Part shown: piece after piece, positions 1 through 5,545 of the stretch
How positions within the stretch are numbered: the stretch's first letter is position 1
Layout of the letters: each line of letters begins with the position of its first letter
Assembly (NCBI GenBank): GCA_003242115.1
Contig: QBMP01000001.1
Location: 1 to 5,545 of the forward strand
DNA length: 5,545 nt
Direction: 5' to 3'
Origin: Phormidesmis priestleyi
Lineage (GTDB): Bacteria > Cyanobacteriota > Cyanobacteriia > Phormidesmidales > Phormidesmidaceae
Position numbers and translations under genes: made by a program
Notes under the pieces: generated by a model
Database searches by the model: none
The model's input: the letters and a program-made list of their open reading frames with translations, nothing else
Told to the model about the DNA's origin: nothing

Positions 1-238
1 ACGGGGGCTTCAGCATCCGAAGCTCATCTACGATTTAATTAAGCTGACCTACTTAACTGCGGTTTTAGTGACAGCTTAGTTTCTGTCCCGAAGGTATATT
101 TTCACAAAATTTGTATAAATAGAGTCGATATGTTTTTTCTAACCGTACGCAGATTTTAGTCTTGATAAATTGCATTGGCTCAGGCAATCTTCATAGGGAT
201 GGAATGGCTTTAAGTCTATTGGTAGAGCTTGGATACTT
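1..238. other. Non-coding region upstream of the rhamnose operon
   Basis: I see no supportable gene here. Frame 1 closes at 40-42, frame 2 at 77-79 and frame 3 at 34-36, so the 3' end of an upstream gene could lie in the first 80 bases, but none of the three short peptides is recognisable. A small hairpin can form between 6-11 and 19-24 (GGCTTC with GAAGCT, one G-U pair). It has no following T-run, so it is not a convincing terminator. The rest is AT-rich and has the look of a promoter or leader region for rfbC. Confidence 0.6.
114..120 (+). promoter_or_regulatory. Possible -10 element (TATAAAT) upstream of rfbC
   Basis: TATAAAT resembles a sigma-70 type -10 box. It overlaps the end of a small perfect palindrome, ACAAA-A-TTTGT, at 104-114, which could be an operator or may be chance in AT-rich DNA. 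No good -35 hexamer lies 16-18 bases upstream. If used, it would give a 5' leader of roughly 110 bases before the rfbC start. This rests on pattern matching only. Confidence 0.25.
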
Positions 239-832
239 ATGAAAATTATGCTGAAAATTACGCCGACTAAAATTCCGGACGTGCTGGTCATCGAGCCTAA
301 AGTTTTTCGAGACGAGCGCGGTTTTTTTTTGGAAAGCTTTAATCAGCGGGCATTTGACGAAGCAGTTGGCACACATTACACCTTTGTTCAAGACAATCAT
401 TCTTCTTCGACAACCAACATTTTGCGAGGGCTGCACTACCAAGTCAAAAATGTGCAGGGTAAGCTCGTGCGGGTATCGGTCGGCAGTATTTACGATGTCG
501 CGGTAGATATTCGAGTCGGTTCACCCACGTTTGGTCAGTCAGTGGGTAAAGTGCTGAGCGCGGAAAATAAAAAGCAGCTGTGGATTCCGCCGGGGTTTGC
601 TCATGGCTTCTATGTGCTCTCTGAGGTCGCTGATGTGCTGTACAAAGCCACCGATTTTTATAGCCAAGCGCATGAGCGCAGCTTGCTTTGGAATGATCCT
701 GATCTCAATATTCAGTGGCCAACAGCCGGTCAGCAGCCGATTCTCTCGGCCAAAGATGCAGCCGCCGGGAGTTTAAAATCTGCCGATTTGATTGAAGTAG
801 CTGATTGCTCAGTAGGCGTAAGAGAGGCGTAA
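239..832 (+). CDS. rfbC: dTDP-4-dehydrorhamnose 3,5-epimerase
   Basis: Cytosolic cupin-fold enzyme of the RmlC family. It epimerises dTDP-4-keto-6-deoxyglucose at C3 and C5, the third step to dTDP-L-rhamnose. The 197-residue product carries the family signatures in order: IEPKVFRDERGFFLES (18-33), RGLHYQ (63-68), QGKLVRV (73-79), PPGFAHGF (117-124), YKATDFY (135-141), WNDPDLNIQWP (151-161) and LSAKD (169-173). By family knowledge His66 and Asp173 form the catalytic dyad, Lys75 and His122 line the active site, and Tyr135 is the likely general acid. All are present, so the enzyme should be active. The length is slightly above the usual 180-190 residues because of a poorly conserved C-terminal tail. 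An in-frame ATG at 248 is an equally plausible start (MLKITPTKIPDV fits the family N-terminus). The only ribosome-site candidate is a weak GGTAGAG at 221-227. The next gene begins 4 bases after the stop, which indicates co-transcription. A run of nine T at 322-330 encodes part of the conserved GFFL. Confidence 0.96.
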   Translation: MKIMLKITPTKIPDVLVIEPKVFRDERGFFLESFNQRAFDEAVGTHYTFVQDNHSSSTTNILRGLHYQVKNVQGKLVRVSVGSIYDVAVDIRVGSPTFGQSVGKVLSAENKKQLWIPPGFAHGFYVLSEVADVLYKATDFYSQAHERSLLWNDPDLNIQWPTAGQQPILSAKDAAAGSLKSADLIEVADCSVGVREA

Positions 833-836
833 GGGG

Positions 837-1723
837 ATGAGTATTTTGCTTGTGGGCGCTCAAGGACAGGTGGGCTTAGAGCTGGTGAAAACGCTGGCTC
901 CTTTGGCCGAGTCGCTAGGGCCAGTGACCGCTTGGAGTAGAGCGCAGCTTGATATCACTGATTTAGAGGCAATAGCCACTCAAGTTCTCACCCTTCAGCC
1001 CAAGCTAATTATCAACGCCGCTGCCTACACCGCTGTCGATAAGGCCGAAAGCGAGCCCGATTTGGCCTACCGAATTAATGCAGAAGCGCCCAAAGCCTTG
1101 GCTCAATCGGCAGCGAAATGTGGTGCAGGACGGTGCATATTTCTACAGACTATGTGTTTTCGGGTCAGGTCGGTTCGCCGCGCTGTGAAACTGACGCCAC
1201 TGGCCCTTTGAGCGTGTATGGCAGCAGTAAGCTAGCGGGCGAAAAAGCGATTCGATCCGCGCTCGATCAGCACATTATTTTACGCACCGCTTGGGTGTAT
1301 GGCACTCAAGGAAAGGGCAACTTTCTGAAAACGATGCTGCGTTTGGGAGCCGAACGCTATGAGTTAAATGTGGTGTGCGATCAGGTGGGTGCGCCGACTT
1401 GGGCGCAAGATGTGGCTAGCGCGATCGCGCAAATCAGCCCCCACATCGCTCAAATCCCAGGCACCTATCACTACACCAATAGCGGCGTCGCTAGCTGGTA
1501 TGACTTTGCCCTAGCGATTTTTCAAGAAGCCAAAGCATTAGGAATACCGCTCTCCATTGAAACCGTCAACCCCATCACTACCGCCGACTATCCTACCCCC
1601 GCCGTTCGCCCCGCTTACTCAGTGCTCAACTGCCAAAAGATTACGCGCGCGCTGGGCCACAGCCCGCCATACTGGCGCGAAAGCCTCAAAGCCATGCTCA
1701 GCGAGTATCTAGCGAATACCTAA
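837..1723 (+). pseudogene. rfbD: dTDP-4-dehydrorhamnose reductase, broken by a frameshift
   Basis: RmlD-type short-chain reductase that makes dTDP-L-rhamnose from the 4-keto intermediate with NAD(P)H, the last step of the pathway. The reading frame from 837 encodes the Rossmann half: GAQGQVG nucleotide-binding loop (7-13), NAAAYTAVDKAE (60-71) and INAEAPKALAQ. It leaves the family pattern after Ala97 (1125-1127) and stops at 1209-1211. The rest continues in another frame from about 1128 to 1723: TVHISTDYVF, VYGSSKLAGE, RTAWVYG and a normal RmlD C-terminus. Adding one base near 1128 joins the halves into about 295 residues, the normal family length. That numbering puts the catalytic residues at Thr104, Tyr128 and Lys132, which, as I recall, matches the Salmonella enzyme. 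The start is supported by AGAGAGG at 821-827. As written, neither fragment can be a working enzyme. A sequencing error, or a very recent mutation, is likely because both halves are intact. Confidence 0.9.
1125..1135 (+). other. Frameshift site in rfbD (one base missing)
   Basis: The conserved protein moves from the frame of 837 to the frame of 1118 here. The two frames are both open only between 1079 and 1211, and the conserved residues switch between Ala97 (1125-1127) and the HISTDYVF motif beginning near 1134. A single extra base, for example one more G in the GG at 1128-1129, restores continuity as CGA-x-TVHISTDYVF. I see no slippery heptamer of the X-XXY-YYZ type just upstream and no obvious stem-loop or pseudoknot, so a programmed shift is unlikely. 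Confidence 0.8.
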
Positions 1724-1755
1724 AATCCATCTCACTCAGAAAACCTACGAAAAAT

Positions 1756-2835
1756 ATGAAAGCACTCATTCTTTCGGGCGGTAAAGGCACTCGCCTTAGA
1801 CCCCTAACTTACACGGGCGCAAAGCAGCTCGTGCCGGTCGCGAATAAGCCAATTCTTTGGTACGGCATCGAAAGCTTAGTCGCCGCTGGGATTACCGATA
1901 TTGGCATTATCGTCAGCCCCGAAACTGGCCCAGAAATTGAGGCCAAAACCGGGACAGGCATCCTTTTCGGCGCACACATTACCTACATTCACCAAGCCAG
2001 CCCAGACGGCTTAGCCCATGCGGTCAAAATCGCTCAGCCCTTTCTGGGTGACTCTCCTTTTGTGATGTATCTGGGCGATAACCTAATTCAAGACCCGCTA
2101 GCAGAATTTGTGGCCGACTTTCAGAGCAGGCCGCTAGCCGCTAGCATTATGCTCAAGCAGGTCGCGAATCCTACCGCGTTTGGGGTCGCTAAAATTGCCG
2201 CTGATGGCAGCGTGGTTGAACTGGTAGAGAAACCGAAAGATCCGCCCTCTAATCTAGCGCTAGTGGGCGTGTATTTATTTTCACCCGCAATTCATCAGGC
2301 AATAGCCCAAATCAAACCCTCGGCTCGCGGTGAGCTAGAAATCACCGACGCCATTCAGCAGCTCATCACCACCCAGCAAAAAGTTGCCGCCAGAGAGCTA
2401 TCCGGCTGGTGGCTAGATACCGGCAAAAAAGACGATTTGCTAGAAGCCAATCGGATCATTCTAGATATGTACATCACCAGTCCAGATGTACAGGGCACGG
2501 TCGATGAGCGCTGCAAAATCAGTGGCCGAGTAGTGGTAGGTAAAGGCTCACAGCTCACCAACTGCACCGTACGCGGGCCAGTAGTCATTGGGGAAAACTG
2601 CCTGATCGATAACTGCTTTATTGGCTCTTACACCAGCATTGCCGATAGCGTCAGCATGAGTAATATCGAAATTGATCACAGCGTCGTGCTCAAAGGCGCA
2701 AAAATTTCTGGCGTTCAGCGGCGAATTGTCGATAGCCTGATTGGCGAAAGAGCCCAGCTCATGGTCAGCGATCATCGGCCTAAAGCGCTGCGGTTCATGG
2801 TAGGTGATGACTCCATTATTGAACTTGTCAGCTAA
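1756..2835 (+). CDS. rfbA: Glucose-1-phosphate thymidylyltransferase, long form
   Basis: Catalyses dTTP + glucose-1-phosphate to dTDP-glucose + pyrophosphate, the first committed step to dTDP-L-rhamnose, in the cytosol. Residues 1-240 form the nucleotidyltransferase domain: GGKGTRLRPLT nucleotide-binding loop (8-18), KQLVPVANKP (23-32), YLGDNL with presumed metal ligand Asp108 (105-110), EKPK (158-161), GELEITDAI (192-200) and WWLDTGKKDDLLEA with the second presumed metal ligand Asp221 (218-231). Residues about 247-330 look like a left-handed beta-helix of hexapeptide repeats (ISGRVVVGKGSQ, VRGPVVIGEN, IDNCFIGSYTSI). At 359 residues it belongs to the long RmlA class found in many cyanobacteria, actinobacteria and archaea, not the roughly 290-residue enterobacterial RfbA. 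The helix alone resembles acetyltransferases, but I see no acetyltransferase active-site signature and call it structural or regulatory. The gene starts 32 bases after rfbD. No clear Shine-Dalgarno precedes the ATG, as is common in cyanobacteria. Confidence 0.95.
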   Translation: MKALILSGGKGTRLRPLTYTGAKQLVPVANKPILWYGIESLVAAGITDIGIIVSPETGPEIEAKTGTGILFGAHITYIHQASPDGLAHAVKIAQPFLGDSPFVMYLGDNLIQDPLAEFVADFQSRPLAASIMLKQVANPTAFGVAKIAADGSVVELVEKPKDPPSNLALVGVYLFSPAIHQAIAQIKPSARGELEITDAIQQLITTQQKVAARELSGWWLDTGKKDDLLEANRIILDMYITSPDVQGTVDERCKISGRVVVGKGSQLTNCTVRGPVVIGENCLIDNCFIGSYTSIADSVSMSNIEIDHSVVLKGAKISGVQRRIVDSLIGERAQLMVSDHRPKALRFMVGDDSIIELVS

Positions 2836-2936
2836 CTGCTGGCTCACTTTAGCCGACTCACTTTAGCTGGCTGGTGTGATGCTGAGATCTGCTGCCGTTC
2901 TAACTTTTTGATCTTCTATTCTCTATACAAAAACCT
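2836..2936 (+). other. Intergenic gap between rfbA and rfbB
   Basis: This 101-base gap is the longest inside the operon. Its first third carries a short direct repeat and weak inverted repeats, followed by a pyrimidine-rich stretch (about 2898-2923). TATACA at 2924-2929 resembles a -10 box, but it has no -35 partner and lies so close to the rfbB ATG that any transcript from it would be nearly leaderless. There is no strong terminator and no Shine-Dalgarno before rfbB, so read-through from rfbA is the simplest view. Confidence 0.5.
2843..2867 (+). repeat. Direct repeat CTCACTTTAGC, two copies
   Basis: The 11-base unit CTCACTTTAGC occurs at 2843-2853 and again at 2857-2867, a period of 14 bases. 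The second copy continues into TTAGCTG (2863-2869), which is the reverse complement of CAGCTAA at 2829-2835 spanning the rfbA stop codon. This gives a 7-bp stem with a 27-base loop. A smaller 4-5 bp hairpin (GGCT/AGCC, 2841-2854) lies inside. The role is unknown; it could affect mRNA processing or stability between rfbA and rfbB, or be a trace of local duplication. Confidence 0.7.
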
Positions 2937-4019
2937 ATGTCAAAACATGTGCTGATTACCGGCGGTGCCGGGTTTATTGGGTCAAATTTTGTGCGCCACT
3001 GGTGCAAAAATCACCCAGATGACAATGGCCGCGTGGTGGTGCTCGATATTTTGGGCTATGCGGGCAATCCGGCCAATGTCGCGGATCTCGAAGAGCAGGA
3101 GCGGTTTTCTTTGGTGAAGGGTGATATCTGCGATCGCTCCCTCGTCACCGAGCTACTCACCCGCGAAAAAATCAATACCATCATCCACTTCGCCGCCGAA
3201 TCTCACGTAGATCGCTCTATTTTAGGCCCAGCCGCCTTTGTGCAAACTAATGTAGTCGGTACCTTTACGCTATTAGAAGCCTTTCGCCAGCACTGGGAAG
3301 CGCAAGCCAAACCCAGTCACTACCGCTTCCTTCACGTTTCAACTGACGAAGTATATGGCAGCTTAGCAGCCGACGATCCGGCCTTCACCGAGACCACGCC
3401 CTACGCGCCCAATAGCCCTTATTCCGCGTCCAAAGCCGGGAGCGATCACCTGGCGCGGGCTTATTTTCACACCTACGGAATGCCGACGCTGATTACCAAT
3501 TGCTCTAATAACTACGGCCCCTACCAGTTCCCAGAAAAGCTGATTCCTTTAATGTGTCTCAATATTTTGCTAGGGAAGCCGCTGCCGGTGTATGGCGATG
3601 GCCAAAACGTTCGCGATTGGCTGCATGTGAGCGATCACTGCACCGCGATTGAGACGGTATTAAACCAAGCTAATCCGGGCGATGTGTATAACATTGGCGG
3701 CAATAATCAGGTCAAAAACTTAGATATTGTCCATCAGCTTTGCGATTTGATGGGTGAGTTAGCGCCTGCAATGGGGATGGAGTTGCCGACAGCGCCGCGC
3801 GAGTTGATTACGTTTGTGCGCGATCGCCCTGGACACGATCGCCGCTACGCGATGGATATTTCTAAAATCGAGCGCGATTTAGGCTGGTCACCCGCCTACA
3901 ACTTTGAAACCGGCCTCAGGCAAACCGTTGAGTGGTACTTACAGCATCGCGATTGGTGGCAGCCGCTGCTCTCTGAGGAGTACAAAGGCTATTATGCAAA
4001 GCTCTACGGCCAGCGCTAA
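2937..4019 (+). CDS. rfbB: dTDP-glucose 4,6-dehydratase
   Basis: Extended short-chain dehydrogenase of the RmlB family. It converts dTDP-glucose to dTDP-4-keto-6-deoxyglucose using tightly bound NAD+, the second step of the pathway. The 360-residue length is typical. Visible motifs: GGAGFIG Rossmann loop (9-15), HFAAESHVDRS (84-94), STDEVYG (135-141) with Asp137-Glu138 as the pair that removes water from C5/C6, YSASK (162-166) with catalytic Tyr162 and Lys166, SNNYGPYQFPEKLIP (190-204), GDGQNVRDWLHV (220-231) and RPGHDRRYA (297-305). The Asp-Glu pair after STDE distinguishes it from UDP-glucose 4-epimerases, and the whole pattern is that of RmlB and not CDP-glucose dehydratases. All catalytic residues are present. 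It follows rfbA by 101 bases on the same strand and closes the four-gene set. No Shine-Dalgarno is seen before the ATG. HIP1 octamers lie inside it at 3130 and 3820, so it looks native to the cyanobacterial genome. Confidence 0.97.
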   Translation: MSKHVLITGGAGFIGSNFVRHWCKNHPDDNGRVVVLDILGYAGNPANVADLEEQERFSLVKGDICDRSLVTELLTREKINTIIHFAAESHVDRSILGPAAFVQTNVVGTFTLLEAFRQHWEAQAKPSHYRFLHVSTDEVYGSLAADDPAFTETTPYAPNSPYSASKAGSDHLARAYFHTYGMPTLITNCSNNYGPYQFPEKLIPLMCLNILLGKPLPVYGDGQNVRDWLHVSDHCTAIETVLNQANPGDVYNIGGNNQVKNLDIVHQLCDLMGELAPAMGMELPTAPRELITFVRDRPGHDRRYAMDISKIERDLGWSPAYNFETGLRQTVEWYLQHRDWWQPLLSEEYKGYYAKLYGQR

Positions 4020-4040
4020 GCAGTCATCTAGGCGTTAGCA

Positions 4041-4056
4041 GGGCATTAGGGCATTA
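4041..4056 (+). repeat. Tandem duplication of GGGCATTA
   Basis: Two adjacent identical 8-base units (4041-4048 and 4049-4056) sit 21 bases after the rfbB stop, preceded by a related GGCGTTAG at 4031-4038. This looks like simple replication slippage. I see no hairpin plus T-run that would make a classical terminator for the operon here. Confidence 0.6.
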
Positions 4057-4103
4057 ATAATTTATGGCAGCTTAACTTTGGATTCGCCTTTCTTTAAGCA
4101 AAC

Positions 4104-4113
4104 CTGACCTACT
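4104..4113 (+). repeat. CTGACCTACT motif, also present at 44-53
   Basis: The 10-base string CTGACCTACT occurs upstream of the membrane glycosyltransferase and again at 44-53 upstream of rfbC. The match extends to 12 of 13 bases (41-53 against 4101-4113). Both copies are in the + orientation, roughly 150-200 bases before the following start codon. It may be a shared regulatory site or a dispersed repeat, or it may be chance. Confidence 0.35.
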
Positions 4114-4176
4114 GCCTAAGTAATTTGAGTATTATTTCTGATAGGTAAATCCTAAATTTGCAGAGATAGGGTTTGT

Positions 4177-4215
4177 CTGCGTGTAATTTCAGTCCGCAAT
4201 TTCCCTAACACGCAG
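4177..4215. repeat. Inverted repeat CTGCGTGT / ACACGCAG
   Basis: A perfect 8-bp inverted repeat has arms at 4177-4184 and 4208-4215, separated by 23 bases. It lies 47 bases before the glycosyltransferase start. Without a T-run on either side it does not look like a standard terminator. It could be an operator for a dimeric regulator or an RNA hairpin in the leader of the downstream gene. The long loop makes a stable hairpin doubtful. Confidence 0.55.
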
Positions 4216-4261
4216 TATTTAGAAAAGTATTTGAAACTTATTGAGATCAGGGTTAGTTTTT

Positions 4262-5545
4262 ATGAAGGTACTTAGCGCTCCTCGCATCAGAGCGGCAACG
4301 TCGCCAGTAGGCTCTAAAAGAGTGCAAAAGATCCAGCTTTTAAGCTTTTGTGTCGTCATTGCTGGAGCAGCCTTACTGCTGTTTTATCATCTGGGTATCC
4401 GCACTTTAGATGATTGGGATGAGGCTATTTATGCTCAAATCTCGCGAGAAATTGTCAGCACTGGCGACTGGCTGACGCTGCGTTGGGGAGGCAATGAGTG
4501 GTTTCACAAGCCGCCCCTTTTTATGTGGCTAACAGCCATTGCCTACCAGCTTTTTGGGGTGAGTGAGTTTTCAGCAAGAGTCGTCTCGGCCTTTGCCGGT
4601 GTGGGCGTTGTCGGCTGCACTTACCTGATTGGCCAGAGACTGTATGATTCGGTAGCGGCACTGTTAGCAGTCGTCGTTTTACTCACTAATTTTGCTTTTG
4701 TGTTCTACGCTCGCTTTGGCACCACCGACATCACATTAACGCTGTTTATTTTCATCGGTGTTTACGCTTATTTGCGGGCCTCACAGCCCAGCGAAGAAAG
4801 CAGTCGCAACGGTATCAATCGATTGGTTTATCCATCACCAGCCTGGTGGTATTTATTTTGGGCTGCGAGTGCATTGGCCTTTATGACTAAGGGCGTCGCT
4901 GGTCTGATTCTGCCAATCACAGTGTTCCTAACGCTAGCTATCAACCGGCAGCTAGCCAAAACGCTCAAGCTCAAACCCTTTTGGGTGGGCATCGGGTTGG
5001 CGCTACTGATCGCATTACCTTGGCATATTGTGGCGATCGCTCAGCACGGCCAAGCCTTTATTGATAAGTACATTTTGTACCACGTCGTTGAGCGCGCCAC
5101 TGGTGAGCTGACCGAAATAGAAGGGCATCAGGCAGGGCCGAGCTTTTACTTTTTAGAGCTGGCGAAAAACTTTTTTCCTTGGGTGTGGGTGCTGCCGATG
5201 GCCTTTGCACTGCAAATTAAGGACGCGATCGCCTATACTTCCAACCCAACAGCCAGACAGAGCGGACAGCGCGTTCAAGGTAGCCGTATTTTGCTGGTGC
5301 TGGTGGTTGTCGTATTAGGCGGCTTTACCCTAGCAGGCACCAAGCTGAGTTGGTATATCGTGCCCTGCTACCCAGCGCTGGCAATTTGGGTGGGCTACTT
5401 TATTCGAGTCGCCAGTCAATCGGCCAGTCAATCGGCCAGTCAATCGGCCAGTCAGAGCTTGCAGCCAAATGCTGATGAACCTCACAGCGCCAAAATTTAC
5501 GCTGCCACATTCTTTAGCTTGATAGCGGCAGCGGCGGTTTGTTTT
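4262..5545 (+). CDS. ArnT/PMT-like membrane glycosyltransferase (GT-C fold), 3' end missing
   Basis: The frame is open for 428 codons to the window edge. The family norm is about 500-600 residues, so the C-terminus lies outside. A basic cytoplasmic N-terminus precedes a first membrane helix (about 25-43). The large first extracytoplasmic loop then carries the GT39/GT83 hallmarks: LDDWDEAIYAQISREIVSTGDWL with Asp51, Asp53 and Glu54 (49-71), and EWFHKPPLFMWL (79-90). Further hydrophobic segments lie near 105-125, 130-150, 155-171, 195-207, 210-227, 238-258, 302-318 and 342-357. GTKLSWYIVPCYPALA (359-374) is the usual conserved KLxxY-P segment. Such enzymes move a sugar from a polyprenyl-phosphate carrier to lipid, protein or glycan on the outer face of the membrane; the donor and acceptor cannot be read from sequence. 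They do not use dTDP-rhamnose directly, so the link to the rfb genes is loose. ATG 4262 is preceded by AGGG at 4249-4252 and an in-frame stop at 4232-4234. HIP1 octamers lie at 5033 and 5225. Confidence 0.9.
   Translation, partial: MKVLSAPRIRAATSPVGSKRVQKIQLLSFCVVIAGAALLLFYHLGIRTLDDWDEAIYAQISREIVSTGDWLTLRWGGNEWFHKPPLFMWLTAIAYQLFGVSEFSARVVSAFAGVGVVGCTYLIGQRLYDSVAALLAVVVLLTNFAFVFYARFGTTDITLTLFIFIGVYAYLRASQPSEESSRNGINRLVYPSPAWWYLFWAASALAFMTKGVAGLILPITVFLTLAINRQLAKTLKLKPFWVGIGLALLIALPWHIVAIAQHGQAFIDKYILYHVVERATGELTEIEGHQAGPSFYFLELAKNFFPWVWVLPMAFALQIKDAIAYTSNPTARQSGQRVQGSRILLVLVVVVLGGFTLAGTKLSWYIVPCYPALAIWVGYFIRVASQSASQSASQSASQSLQPNADEPHSAKIYAATFFSLIAAAAVCF
5411..5454 (+). repeat. In-frame 12-bp tandem repeat encoding (ASQS)4
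   Basis: The unit GCCAGTCAATCG occurs three times perfectly (5411-5422, 5423-5434, 5435-5446), then a partial fourth copy (5447-5454). The fourth still encodes ASQS but with different codons (CAG AGC instead of CAA TCG). It encodes residues 384-399, a hydrophilic loop just after the membrane segment at about 362-382. Because the unit is a multiple of three, copy-number change would lengthen or shorten the loop without breaking the frame. Confidence 0.95.

Noticed and set aside
6..24. Terminator hairpin at the window start
   Set aside because: The stem is six pairs including one G-U, and no T-run follows.
1..79. C-terminal end of an upstream gene in frame 1, 2 or 3
   Set aside because: All three frames give short tails with no recognisable family sequence, so none can be preferred.
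162..190. Promoter with TTGATA (162-167) as -35 upstream of rfbC
   Set aside because: The 17-base spacing leads to CAATCT, a poor -10 box, so the pair is not convincing.
191..442. Minus-strand reading frame of 83 codons overlapping the rfbC start
   Set aside because: It lies antisense to the strongly conserved start of rfbC, has no recognisable motifs, and is a shadow of that gene.
1100..1135. Programmed -1 frameshift in rfbD
   Set aside because: No X-XXY-YYZ slippery site lies in the needed frame and no stimulatory structure is apparent; RmlD enzymes are normally encoded in one frame.
1118..1723. Second rfbD fragment as a separate gene starting at ATG 1118
   Set aside because: It lacks the nucleotide-binding half and a ribosome site, and its conserved sequence continues the upstream fragment directly, so it is part of one broken gene.
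2355..2847. Two minus-strand reading frames (77 and 99 codons) opposite the end of rfbA
   Set aside because: They overlap each other and conserved rfbA sequence, show no domain signature, and have no independent support.

Overview
The window looks like cyanobacterial chromosome. The palindrome GCGATCGC (the HIP1 octamer, abundant in many cyanobacterial genomes) occurs five times in 5.5 kb, at 1421, 3130, 3820, 5033 and 5225. About 0.1 would be expected by chance. Base composition is moderate, and all recognisable genes are on the + strand. I cannot name the species from sequence alone.

Layout. Bases 1-238 hold no convincing gene and probably carry the promoter region of the operon. Bases 239-4019 encode the four enzymes that turn glucose-1-phosphate into dTDP-L-rhamnose. 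They lie in the order rfbC (3,5-epimerase), rfbD (4-keto reductase), rfbA (thymidylyltransferase, long form) and rfbB (4,6-dehydratase), with gaps of 4, 32 and 101 bases. RfbA activates glucose-1-phosphate with dTTP, RfbB makes dTDP-4-keto-6-deoxyglucose, RfbC epimerises it at C3 and C5, and RfbD reduces it to dTDP-L-rhamnose for cell-surface polysaccharides. After a 242-base non-coding gap, a polytopic membrane glycosyltransferase of the ArnT/PMT (GT-C, GT39/GT83-like) type starts at 4262 and runs off the window end.

The main anomaly is in rfbD. Its reading frame is broken by a one-base deficit near 1128-1135. Both halves are well conserved and fit together when one base is restored, which puts the catalytic residues at Thr104, Tyr128 and Lys132. 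This is either a sequencing error or a recent disabling mutation; I see no programmed-frameshift signal.

Smaller points are an in-frame 12-bp tandem repeat in the membrane glycosyltransferase, a run of nine T inside rfbC, short repeats in the intergenic gaps, and a 10-bp motif shared by the regions upstream of rfbC and of the glycosyltransferase. I did not find a previously undescribed system here: the window is a standard nucleotide-sugar operon plus a membrane glycosyltransferase.
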